Source: Zunongwangia sp. HGR-M22 (lineage in GTDB: Bacteria > Bacteroidota > Bacteroidia > Flavobacteriales > Flavobacteriaceae). From it: a DNA stretch of 64,000 nucleotides. Under the pieces are notes generated by a model that had not been told where the DNA came from, did not search any database, and saw only the letters and a program-made list of their open reading frames with translations. The stretch covers positions 3,867,001 to 3,931,000 of the forward strand of contig NZ_CP115159.1 of assembly GCF_027594425.1 (NCBI RefSeq). The letters are read 5' to 3'. The translations under genes and the position numbers were made by a program. Positions 18,976 through 26,920 of the stretch are shown in pieces. Each line of letters begins with the position of its first letter. The stretch's first letter is position 1.

Positions 18976-19962
18976 ATGCCTCAAATCACAAAAGATAACG
19001 TCCTGGAAATTCTGGGCAAAAAGATTTTACCCGGCAAAAGCGCTACGATTAATCTTAACATGGCAAAACTCTATACGACAACATCGGTAGAAGTTCCTGT
19101 GATTATCGAGCGATCCAAAAACCCGGGGCCTGTGGTTTTAATTACTGCCGGAATCCATGGTGACGAATTGAATGGCGTTGAAGTGGTAAGACAACTCATA
19201 AGCAAAGAAATTAACAAACCTAAATGCGGCACAACCATTTGTATACCTGTAGTAAACGTATTTGGTTTTTTAAATATGGCGAGAGAATTTCCTGATGGTC
19301 GGGATCTTAACCGAATGTTTCCGGGAACCAAAAATGGTTCGTTAGCCGGAAGGTTTGCATTTCAATTTGTACAAGAAATTTTACCGATTGCAGATTTCTG
19401 TTTAGATTTTCACACAGGAGGCGCCAGTAGATTTAATGTAGCTCAAATTCGAGTAAAAAAAGGCGACAAAAAGAGTATAGAACTTGCTAATATCTTTAAA
19501 GCACCATTTACTGTGGTTTCCACGACGATTACCAAGTCGTATCGCGAAACTTGCTCAAAAATGGGAATCCCTATCTTACTTTTTGAAGGTGGTAAATCAC
19601 AGGATAGTAATAAAGAAATTGCAAGACACGGTGTTGAAGGTACAATGAGAATTCTTAATCACCTTGACATGCTAAAGCCTAAATTTGATCTACCAGATGC
19701 TCATGCCGAATCAATTTTAATTGAAAACACTTCATGGATGCGCGCTAAATACAGCGGACTTTTACATCTAAAAGTTCCCTGTGGTAAGCATGTTGAAAAA
19801 GGAGAATATATAGGTACTATCACCGATCCCTACGGAAAGTTTAGACATAAAATTAAATCCCGTAGCCAGGGCTACATCATTAACGTTAACGAAGCCCCAA
19901 TCGTTTATCAGGGAGATGCTATTTTCCACATCTCATCTTTATCAAAAAATATAGATGAATAA
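18976..19962 (+). CDS. Succinylglutamate desuccinylase/aspartoacylase family zinc hydrolase
   Basis: 328 residues from the ATG at 18976 (a TTG inside rimK is less likely). M14-type zinc site: GIHGDELNG (H61, E64) and LDFHTGG (H146). Family enzymes cut N-acyl groups or amide bonds from acidic amino acids. The C-terminal region (LHLKVPCGKHVEKGEYIG and SQGYIINV) is the beta barrel seen in the longer family members. It sits between rimK and the cyclo-ligase gene, overlapping the latter by 8 bp. The pairing with a glutamate ligase suggests it may remove glutamate or aspartate from the modified target; this is inference. Confidence 0.88.
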   Translation: MPQITKDNVLEILGKKILPGKSATINLNMAKLYTTTSVEVPVIIERSKNPGPVVLITAGIHGDELNGVEVVRQLISKEINKPKCGTTICIPVVNVFGFLNMAREFPDGRDLNRMFPGTKNGSLAGRFAFQFVQEILPIADFCLDFHTGGASRFNVAQIRVKKGDKKSIELANIFKAPFTVVSTTITKSYRETCSKMGIPILLFEGGKSQDSNKEIARHGVEGTMRILNHLDMLKPKFDLPDAHAESILIENTSWMRAKYSGLLHLKVPCGKHVEKGEYIGTITDPYGKFRHKIKSRSQGYIINVNEAPIVYQGDAIFHISSLSKNIDE

Positions 19963-20518
19963 GCACCAGTTACGTAAAAAATACAAAGCCTTACGATTAA
20001 AACTTTCTACGGAAGTTATTGAAGAACTCAGTTTAGAAATTGCCAATAATTTGCTGAAATTAGACATCTGGGAGAACGAATTTTACCATTTGTTTTTAAG
20101 CATTGCTGAACAAATGGAAGTTGACACCGAATTCATCTTACATATTCTACAAGGAAAAGATAAGAATGTGGTGATTCCCAGAACTGATATTGAGCAAAAT
20201 GCGCTAATTAATTATTTACTTACCGACACCACCAAAATCCAGAAAAATCGCTGGAACATCCCTGAACCTGTCGATGGAATTGAAATCGCTCCAGATAATA
20301 TAGACGTTGTTTTTGTGCCGTTACTAGCGTTTGATAAAACAGGACATCGCATTGGCTACGGAAAAGGCTATTACGATACGTTTTTGAGTTCCTGCAAACC
20401 CAATGTTATTAAAATCGGCCTTTCTTTTTATGAAGCTGAAGATGCTTTTGAAGATGTCTACTCTAGTGACATTCCGCTTGATTACTGCGTTACTCCCAAG
20501 CAGGTTTATAAGTTTTAG
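19955..20518 (+). CDS. 5-formyltetrahydrofolate cyclo-ligase
   Basis: Converts 5-formyl-THF to 5,10-methenyl-THF with ATP. 187 residues, family length. The signature GYGKGYYDTFL with KIGLSFYEAE follows, and the N-terminal LRKKYKALR binds phosphate. ATG start overlaps the preceding gene by 8 bp, so it is the fourth gene of the operon. The operon has no clear terminator; the next gene (lspA) is convergent about 200 bp away. Confidence 0.93.
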   Translation: MNKHQLRKKYKALRLKLSTEVIEELSLEIANNLLKLDIWENEFYHLFLSIAEQMEVDTEFILHILQGKDKNVVIPRTDIEQNALINYLLTDTTKIQKNRWNIPEPVDGIEIAPDNIDVVFVPLLAFDKTGHRIGYGKGYYDTFLSSCKPNVIKIGLSFYEAEDAFEDVYSSDIPLDYCVTPKQVYKF

Positions 20519-20716
20519 AGCGTAGAATATAGACCGTTTCGCTTTTAGACTGTAGAAAATAGACTTTCTTATTAATGTTTAATTCTTAAGTCATAATTTT
20601 GAATGAAGTCCCTTTTAATGACAATTTTCTTCGCCCGCAGCAAAGAAACGGAGATATCCCAATTTTTTCCAGATAGGAATACAATTAAAGGTAACAGCTG
20701 TAAACCGTAAACTTAA
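20519..20716. other. Convergent intergenic spacer with short imperfect repeats
   Basis: Between the cyclo-ligase and lspA stop codons. Two near-copies of tagaatatagacc / tagaaaatagact stand at about 20523-20566. No terminator hairpin or gene is apparent. Confidence 0.35.
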
Positions 20717-21325
20717 CTACTCCTTCTCTTCTTTCGGGAAAGCTCTTTTATTAAAAAGCAGCAACAAAACTACACCAATACTTATCGAAGAATCTGCAAT
20801 ATTAAAAACAGGCTCGAAAAAAGTAAAAAATTTGCCACCCCAAAACGGAATCCAATCTGGTAAATAGCCTTCATATAAAGGAAAATAGAGCATATCTACC
20901 ACCTTTCCGTGGAAAAGTGTCCCGTAGCCTCCTCCTTCAGGTAAAAAGGTCGCTATTTTATTATAGCTATCGCTAAAAGTAATTCCGTAGAAAACAGAAT
21001 CGATGATATTTCCAAATGCACCGGCAAAAATTAAAGCAATAGAAGTAATCAAAATTCGGCTTCCATTCTTTTTAATAGAATCCACCAGCCAATAACCTAT
21101 TCCAAAAATTGCTACTAATCTAAATAAAGTAAGCGCCAGTTTGCCGTATTGACCGGGAATTTTGGTTCCCCAGGCCATTCCTTCGTTTTCAACAAACAAA
21201 ATTCTAAACCAATCTAAAACTTTTACTTCTTCACCAAGCATAAAGTTGGTTTTGATATAAATCTTAGAAACCTGATCGATTAAAAGAACAATAAATATAA
21301 TTAAGCCTGCTTTCTTTAAAGACAT
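20717..21325 (-). CDS. lspA: Lipoprotein signal peptidase (signal peptidase II)
   Basis: Inner-membrane aspartic protease that removes signal peptides from prolipoproteins, needed for the many lipoproteins here. 202 residues, longer than the about 165 of E. coli because of an insertion between the catalytic blocks (about 118-165), as is common in Bacteroidota. Catalytic Asp109 in GAFGNIIDS and Asp178 in FNIADSS. About four transmembrane segments. ATG start; 35 bp after the secreted beta-repeat gene on the same strand. Confidence 0.96.
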   Translation of the reverse strand: MSLKKAGLIIFIVLLIDQVSKIYIKTNFMLGEEVKVLDWFRILFVENEGMAWGTKIPGQYGKLALTLFRLVAIFGIGYWLVDSIKKNGSRILITSIALIFAGAFGNIIDSVFYGITFSDSYNKIATFLPEGGGYGTLFHGKVVDMLYFPLYEGYLPDWIPFWGGKFFTFFEPVFNIADSSISIGVVLLLLFNKRAFPKEEKE

Positions 21326-21360
21326 TTCTTTTTTTGTTAAAAACGCACCAAAAATAGTAA

Positions 21361-21996
21361 TTATTTAGTTTTTTGCACGCTTATATCTCCATTAATAGAA
21401 GTTAATTTAATTTGGTGCATTCCAGATAAGTGTTGATCGACAAAAACTTCTCCATTCCTACTTTTAGCCGTAACTTTTCCGGAAGCCACCTGTGCTGTAA
21501 TATCTCCTTTATAGGTATTAACCGTGCAGTTACCATCGAAGTTTTTTAAAATACAATATCCTCGTTGAAGATTAGCTGTTAAACTTTCAAATTTGCCTTT
21601 AATAATTATCGAAGCTGAATTTGAATTTATAGTCATTATTTTTCCCTCCGGAATATAAATATCAACTTCAAAAGAAAATACTTTGTGCGCACTAAGCTTA
21701 TCAAAACCTCCAACTAAGCGCTCTGGATATTGACTCTCTAAAATCAAAATTCCGTTATCTAGCTTTGTCTTCAGCTGAATATTATTAAAATATTCTCCTT
21801 CAGAATGTGTATTGAATTTTACCGTTTCTCGATTTTCACTATAAATATTGATTTTAAAAACCTCGTCGGCATCAAAAACAATCTCATTAAAATCTGAACT
21901 TAGAATGTTTTGCGTATCTCTTTGTGCGAAAAGCTCGCTATGATTAGCAAAAATACATAGCGCTATTAAAACAAAATATTTCTGCAAATTGTTCAT
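21361..21996 (-). CDS. Secreted beta-repeat protein (DUF4097/GIN-like)
   Basis: About 211 residues with a signal peptide (1-25, LFAQ). The chain consists of short beta repeats (SASIIIKGKFESLTANLQRG, NTYKGDITAQVASG, SRNGEVFVDQ, SINGDISVQ) as in the DUF4097 or head-GIN families, which form right-handed beta helices. I take the ATG at 21994-21996; a TTG one codon upstream is possible. Function unknown. It lies between the dksA-like gene and lspA, all leftward, but a terminator separates it from dksA, so it is probably transcribed with lspA. Confidence 0.7.
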   Translation of the reverse strand: MNNLQKYFVLIALCIFANHSELFAQRDTQNILSSDFNEIVFDADEVFKINIYSENRETVKFNTHSEGEYFNNIQLKTKLDNGILILESQYPERLVGGFDKLSAHKVFSFEVDIYIPEGKIMTINSNSASIIIKGKFESLTANLQRGYCILKNFDGNCTVNTYKGDITAQVASGKVTAKSRNGEVFVDQHLSGMHQIKLTSINGDISVQKTK

Positions 21997-22015
21997 CAAT
22001 TATAAGACAACAAAA

Positions 22016-22040
22016 AACGCTCCTAAAATTAAGGAGCGTT
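22016..22040 (-). terminator. Terminator of ileS-dksA-like operon
   Basis: 9-bp GC-rich stem aacgctcct/aggagcgtt with a 7-nt A/T loop, followed on the minus strand by a T-run (complement of 22012-22015). It lies 23 bp past the dksA-like stop. Confidence 0.9.
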
Positions 22041-22062
22041 GGCTGTTTATCTTAAAGTAAGA

Positions 22063-22446
22063 TTATTTCTGCATATTTTTAGCTTCAATACTTAGTGTAG
22101 CATGAGGAACAAGCTTTAATCTTTCCTTGTTAATCAACTTTCCGGTTACACGGCAAATACCATAAGTTTTATTCTCTATACGCGTTAATGCGTTTTTAAG
22201 ATCTCTTATGAATTTCTCCTGACGAATGGCTAATTGAGAATTTGCCTCTTTGCTCATCGTTTCGCTACCTTCCTCGAATGCCTTAAATGTTGGTGAGGTA
22301 TCATCTGTACCATTATTACCATCATTTTTATACGCATTTTGATAGATTTCTAGTTGTTCCTTAGCTTTGGCAATTTTGCCTTGAATTAGCTGCTTAAATT
22401 CAGCCAGGTCTGCGTCGCTAAAACGCTCTTTTACATCACTTGACAT
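22063..22446 (-). CDS. TraR/DksA family transcriptional regulator
   Basis: 127 residues. The coiled-coil N-terminal half (20-90, KQLIQGKIAKAKEQLEIYQN) and a C-terminal globule resemble DksA, which binds RNA polymerase through its secondary channel and acts with ppGpp. The zinc finger is degraded: only C98 remains (YGICRVTGKLI), and the later CxxC is replaced by PHATLSI. I recall this form being usual in Bacteroidota. ATG start; 4 bp after ileS, so co-transcribed with it. Confidence 0.88.
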   Translation of the reverse strand: MSSDVKERFSDADLAEFKQLIQGKIAKAKEQLEIYQNAYKNDGNNGTDDTSPTFKAFEEGSETMSKEANSQLAIRQEKFIRDLKNALTRIENKTYGICRVTGKLINKERLKLVPHATLSIEAKNMQK

Positions 22447-22450
22447 AGGC

Positions 22451-25400
22451 TCAGTTTTTTGTGATTAATAATTTAGTAGTAACATCATCAAATTCAACAT
22501 CTACTCCATCGTTTACTACTTCTGCAAGTTCGAGTGCTGCAGTTAAAGTTTCAGTTTTGATATAGGTTAAATTTTCATTGACAGCATCCTCGACAATCCC
22601 GTCTTTCTTTATGGTTACATTTATAGTATCGGTCACCTCAAATCCACTATCTTTTCTCATATTTTGGATTCGATTAATCAATTCTCTGGCAACACCTTCT
22701 TTCTTTAATTCTTCAGAAATATTTACATCTAAGGCTACTGTTATATTTCCACTAGAGGCCACTAACCAACCTTCGATATCTTGTGAACTTATTTCCACTT
22801 CACTGGCGTCCAAAGTAATCAATTCTCCATTTACTTCAACATCTATTTTACCTTCTTTTTCAATAGTGGCAATATCATCGGCTTGAAGTTGATTAATTTT
22901 AGCAACCACGTGCTTCATTTCCTTTCCGAAACGAGGTCCTAAAACACGGAAATTCGGTTTTATTTGTTTTACCAAAATGCCTGAAGCATCATCGATAAGC
23001 TCCACTTCTTTTACATTCACTTCAGATTTAATTAAATCCTGAACGGCTAGAATTTCTTCTCCCTGTTGCTGATCTAAAATCGGAATCATGATGCGTTGCA
23101 GTGGTTGCCTTACCTTGATCATTTCTTTTTTACGAAGTGAAAGTACCAAACTTGAAATTGTTTGTGCTTTTTCCATCTTACGTTCTAAAGATTTGTCTAC
23201 AAACTTCTCGTCGTAAACCGGGAACAAAGAAGTGTGAACCGACTCGTAATTTTCTTTATTAGTAGTGCTATTTAAATCTTTATATAATGCATCCATAAAG
23301 AATGGCGCTACAGGAGCACCTAGCTTGGCTACAGTTTCAAGACAAGTATATAAGGTTTGGTATGCTGAAATTTTATCTTGCTCGTAATCGCCTTTCCAGA
23401 ATCTTCTACGGCTTAAACGCACAAACCAGTTACTTAAGTTTTCCTGAACAAATTCTGAAATGGCTCTGGTTGCTCTGGTTGGCTCGTATTCTGCATAAAA
23501 TTTATCAACTTTTGCAATAAGTGTATGTAATTCTGAAAGAATCCAACGATCGATTTCAGGACGTTCTGCTAACGGAACATCAGCTTCAGCATAGGTGAAG
23601 TTATCAATATTTGCATACAGCGTAAAGAATGAATAGGTATTATATAGTGTACCGAAGAATTTACGGCTTACTTCTCCTATTCCTTCGATATCAAACTTTA
23701 AATTATCCCACGGATTCGCATTAGCAATCATGTACCACCGTGTAGCATCTGGCCCGTAAGCAGCCAAAGTTTCGAACGGATCTACTGCGTTACCCAAACG
23801 CTTAGACATTTTCTGTCCGTTTTTGTCTAAAACGAGTCCGTTTGAAACTACATTTTTATACGCAACATCATCAAAAGTCATAGTTGCTATTGCATGTAAA
23901 GTATAGAACCAACCACGGGTTTGATCGACACCTTCAGCAATAAAATCGGCTTTACGCCAGTCTTTCTCTACTTTCTCTTTATTCTCGAATGGGTAGTGCC
24001 ATTGCGCATAAGGCATAGAACCAGAATCGAACCAAACATCGATTAGATCGGCTTCACGCTTCATTGGTTTTCCAGATTCAGAAACCAACGTAATCGTATC
24101 TACCACATTTTTATGAAGATCTACATTAGCGTAGTTTTCTTCACTCATATCGCCAATTTTAAAATCAGCAAAAATATCCTTGTCCATCACTCCTGCTTCA
24201 ACAGCTTTTGTGATTTCAATTTTTAATTCTTCAACAGAGCCAATGATCTTTTCTTCTCTACCATCTTCGGTTCTCCAAATTGGTAACGGAATTCCCCAAT
24301 ATCGGCTTCGAGACAAGTTCCAGTCGTTCGCATTGGCTAACCAGTTTCCAAAACGACCTTCTCCGGTAGATTTTGGTTTCCAGTTAATTCCGGTATTTAG
24401 CTCGTGCATACGATCTTTAACATCGGTCACTTTAATAAACCAGGAATCTAACGGATAATATAAAATTGGCTTATCGGTACGCCAACAGTTTGGATAACTG
24501 TGCACATATTTTTCAACCTTAAAAGCTCTGTTTTCTTCCTTCAGCTTAATAGCGATTTCTACATCTACAGATTTTTCAGGTGCTTCACCATCGCCGTAAT
24601 ATTCATTCTTCACATATTTACCAGCAAATTCGCCCATTTCTGGTCTAAATTTTCCTTGTAAATCAACTAGCGGGACTAGATTATCATTATCATCTTTCAC
24701 CAACATTGGTGGCACTGCAGGAGTTGCTTGTTTGGCAACCATAGCATCATCTGCACCAAAAGTCGGTGCGGTATGTACAATACCGGTACCATCTTCTGTA
24801 GTTACAAAATCACCAGCAATTACACGGAATGCATTTTCTGGATTTTCATAAGGCAGCGCGTATGGCAATAGTTGCTCATATTCGATTCCTACTAGATCTT
24901 TTCCTAAGTAAGTTTCGCCAATTAAAAAAGGGATTTTCTTATCGCCTTCTTTGTAAGCTTTAAGTTTTTCTTCACTTTCTACCTGCTTAAACTTCTTATC
25001 GAATTGTTTAGCCACAAGCGGTTTACCCACCAAAATAGTAATAGGCTCGAACGTATATTGATTATACGTTTTTACCGCTACATATTCAATTTTTGGGCCT
25101 ACAGTAAGCGCGGTGTTACTAGGAAGCGTCCATGGAGTGGTTGTCCAGGCAATTAAGAATACCTCTTCTGCATACTCTTTTAATCCTGCCGGAAGTGTTT
25201 CTTTTTTAGATTTAAACATTGCGGTTACCGTAGTATCCGAAACATCCTGATAGGTTCCCGGCTGATTAAGCTCGTGAGAACTTAAACCCGTACCTGCTTT
25301 TGGTGAATATGGCTGAATGGTATAGCCTTTATAAATATGACCTTTGTTATAGATCTCTTTTAGCAGGTACCAAACCGTCTCCATATATTTTGGCTTGTAG

Positions 25401-25855
25401 GTGATATAAGGATCGTCCATATCTACCCAATACCCCATTTTTTCGGTAAGGTCGTTCCACACATCGGTGTAGCGCATTACCGCATTTTTACAAGCTTCGT
25501 TATATTGCTCTACACTAATTTTAGTGCCTATATCTTCTTTGGTGATTCCAAGTTCCTTTTCTACGCCAAGCTCTACCGGAAGACCATGAGTATCCCAACC
25601 TGCTTTACGTTTAACTTGAAATCCTTTTTGAGTTTTATAGCGACAAAAAATATCCTTAATTGCTCTTGCCATCACGTGGTGAATCCCCGGCAATCCGTTT
25701 GCCGATGGCGGGCCTTCAAAAAACACAAATGGCTTTTCACCCTCACGTGAAGTTATACTCTTTTCAAATATTTGGTTTTCTTTCCAATATTTTAATGTCT
25801 CCTCTGCAACTTTTGGTAAGTCAAGTCCTTTATATTCAGGGAACTTTGTGCTCAT
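22451..25855 (-). CDS. ileS: Isoleucyl-tRNA synthetase, eukaryote-like type
   Basis: Charges tRNA-Ile. 1134 residues, longer than E. coli IleRS (938). The class I signature appears as PPSANGLPGIHH (49-60), the variant of eukaryote-like IleRS (IleS2 class, often mupirocin-tolerant), and the second signature as KMSKR. A CP1 editing insertion and anticodon-binding region follow in the expected order, and no C-terminal zinc finger of the E. coli kind is seen. ATG start, complement at 25853-25855. First gene of the ileS-dksA-like pair. Confidence 0.97.
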   Translation of the reverse strand: MSTKFPEYKGLDLPKVAEETLKYWKENQIFEKSITSREGEKPFVFFEGPPSANGLPGIHHVMARAIKDIFCRYKTQKGFQVKRKAGWDTHGLPVELGVEKELGITKEDIGTKISVEQYNEACKNAVMRYTDVWNDLTEKMGYWVDMDDPYITYKPKYMETVWYLLKEIYNKGHIYKGYTIQPYSPKAGTGLSSHELNQPGTYQDVSDTTVTAMFKSKKETLPAGLKEYAEEVFLIAWTTTPWTLPSNTALTVGPKIEYVAVKTYNQYTFEPITILVGKPLVAKQFDKKFKQVESEEKLKAYKEGDKKIPFLIGETYLGKDLVGIEYEQLLPYALPYENPENAFRVIAGDFVTTEDGTGIVHTAPTFGADDAMVAKQATPAVPPMLVKDDNDNLVPLVDLQGKFRPEMGEFAGKYVKNEYYGDGEAPEKSVDVEIAIKLKEENRAFKVEKYVHSYPNCWRTDKPILYYPLDSWFIKVTDVKDRMHELNTGINWKPKSTGEGRFGNWLANANDWNLSRSRYWGIPLPIWRTEDGREEKIIGSVEELKIEITKAVEAGVMDKDIFADFKIGDMSEENYANVDLHKNVVDTITLVSESGKPMKREADLIDVWFDSGSMPYAQWHYPFENKEKVEKDWRKADFIAEGVDQTRGWFYTLHAIATMTFDDVAYKNVVSNGLVLDKNGQKMSKRLGNAVDPFETLAAYGPDATRWYMIANANPWDNLKFDIEGIGEVSRKFFGTLYNTYSFFTLYANIDNFTYAEADVPLAERPEIDRWILSELHTLIAKVDKFYAEYEPTRATRAISEFVQENLSNWFVRLSRRRFWKGDYEQDKISAYQTLYTCLETVAKLGAPVAPFFMDALYKDLNSTTNKENYESVHTSLFPVYDEKFVDKSLERKMEKAQTISSLVLSLRKKEMIKVRQPLQRIMIPILDQQQGEEILAVQDLIKSEVNVKEVELIDDASGILVKQIKPNFRVLGPRFGKEMKHVVAKINQLQADDIATIEKEGKIDVEVNGELITLDASEVEISSQDIEGWLVASSGNITVALDVNISEELKKEGVARELINRIQNMRKDSGFEVTDTINVTIKKDGIVEDAVNENLTYIKTETLTAALELAEVVNDGVDVEFDDVTTKLLITKN

Positions 25856-26283
25856 TTCCTCAAAATTTCTAATGATGTGCGAAAATAAGGAATTTTGCTA
25901 AAACAGCGGTCGGTATCTGCTTAAATTACCCATTCTTAGGAATTTTAATGTAATGGTAAAACCGAATTAAAGAAAACGTAATATTTATATAGGTTTTTTC
26001 TTTTGTTTTGAAAATAGTTTGCGGCGGGTGTTTAATGGTTTGCAGAGATTCTAGCCTTTAGCTTTGATTAAAGAATTAAGCATAAGAATCTAGATTCTTG
26101 AATCTTCGGTGACATTCTTTTAAAATTCTAAATTCTGACGAAAATTTAGTTCTTGATACAATTGCTTCTAAATTCGCAATCACTCGAAGTGATAGGTTTT
26201 TCCATTTTAGCATTCGGAATTCAATATAAAAATGTTTACTTTTTCTGGTCTCCAACATCTAAAAATGTAGCGCTCTAAATCCT
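25856..26283. other. Intergenic region, no supported gene
   Basis: 428 bp between the starts of ileS and the end of the secreted ExbD-like gene. It contains the presumed ileS promoter near its left end. A 60-codon reading frame at 26076-26258 has an unnatural composition and looks like spacer DNA rather than a gene; its appearance suggests a dispersed intergenic element. Confidence 0.4.
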
Positions 26284-26685
26284 TTATTGCTTTAAAGCTT
26301 TTAAATCGATTTTCTGGAACCAGTTTTCACCATCGATATTTAACTTTTTCGTTTCTAAAAGGTAGCGTTCTGTTTTCATATTTTCTCGAATTGCTTTTCT
26401 CATTTCAGCATTTACATCCATGATATAGCCCATATCAAGATCTTTATCCCCAAAGATTCTAAATATAATCTGTTGATCTATCTTAAAAGGTTGATTCCTT
26501 AAAATCTCAGACACCTGCTTTTGTACATTTTGAAAAGAGGTTTTTGCTTCTTCTACATAAATAGTTTTATTCGAATCTATAAATACATTCAAGTAAAAAG
26601 TATTACTATTCTCCGTATTAGATTGAGCCTTTGTTATAATTGCGAACCCTAAAAAACATAGTAAGATGTAAAATTTATTAGCCAT
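26284..26685 (-). CDS. Secreted protein resembling the ExbD periplasmic domain
   Basis: 133 residues from the ATG at 26683-26685. Signal peptide 1-20 (AIITKAQ). The mature part has the order of an ExbD/TolR periplasmic domain: VFIDSNKTIYVEE, a helix (KQVSEILRNQP), IIFRIFGDKDLDMGYIMDVN, then a helix AEMRKAI. Unlike ExbD there is no retained transmembrane anchor with the Asp used in proton coupling. It follows a TBDR gene by 235 bp on the same strand. I infer an envelope role near TonB systems; no function is established. Confidence 0.6.
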   Translation of the reverse strand: MANKFYILLCFLGFAIITKAQSNTENSNTFYLNVFIDSNKTIYVEEAKTSFQNVQKQVSEILRNQPFKIDQQIIFRIFGDKDLDMGYIMDVNAEMRKAIRENMKTERYLLETKKLNIDGENWFQKIDLKALKQ

Positions 26686-26861
26686 AACTCCCAATAGTTT
26701 TAAAGTCTTCCAATAAATCTATTTTCCTTAACTCCTCTTACTATCCACACTCTAAAGACCTGAATTTATTAAAATTCAGAGTTTTTTTAGAACAGTTAGC
26801 GAACTAATAAAAAAAATAGTTTATTGAAACGGGTATTTATTGTTAAATTACTAATATAATC

Positions 26862-26887
26862 ATTTAAACTAACAAGTTAGTTTAAAT
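26862..26887. repeat. 12-bp perfect inverted repeat between TBDR and ExbD-like gene
   Basis: atttaaactaac, two A bases, gttagtttaaat. No T-run follows on the minus strand, so it is not a standard terminator. It lies 33 bp past the TBDR stop and 176 bp before the ExbD-like start, so it could be an operator or an RNA processing/stability hairpin. Confidence 0.6.
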
Positions 26888-26920
26888 CTAAAAAATTAAC
26901 GGTATTGCCTAAAACTTAAT

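Noticed and set aside
22578-22886. 102-codon plus-strand frame inside ileS
   Set aside because: Antisense shadow of a strongly conserved gene, Ser/Ile-rich without any family signal.
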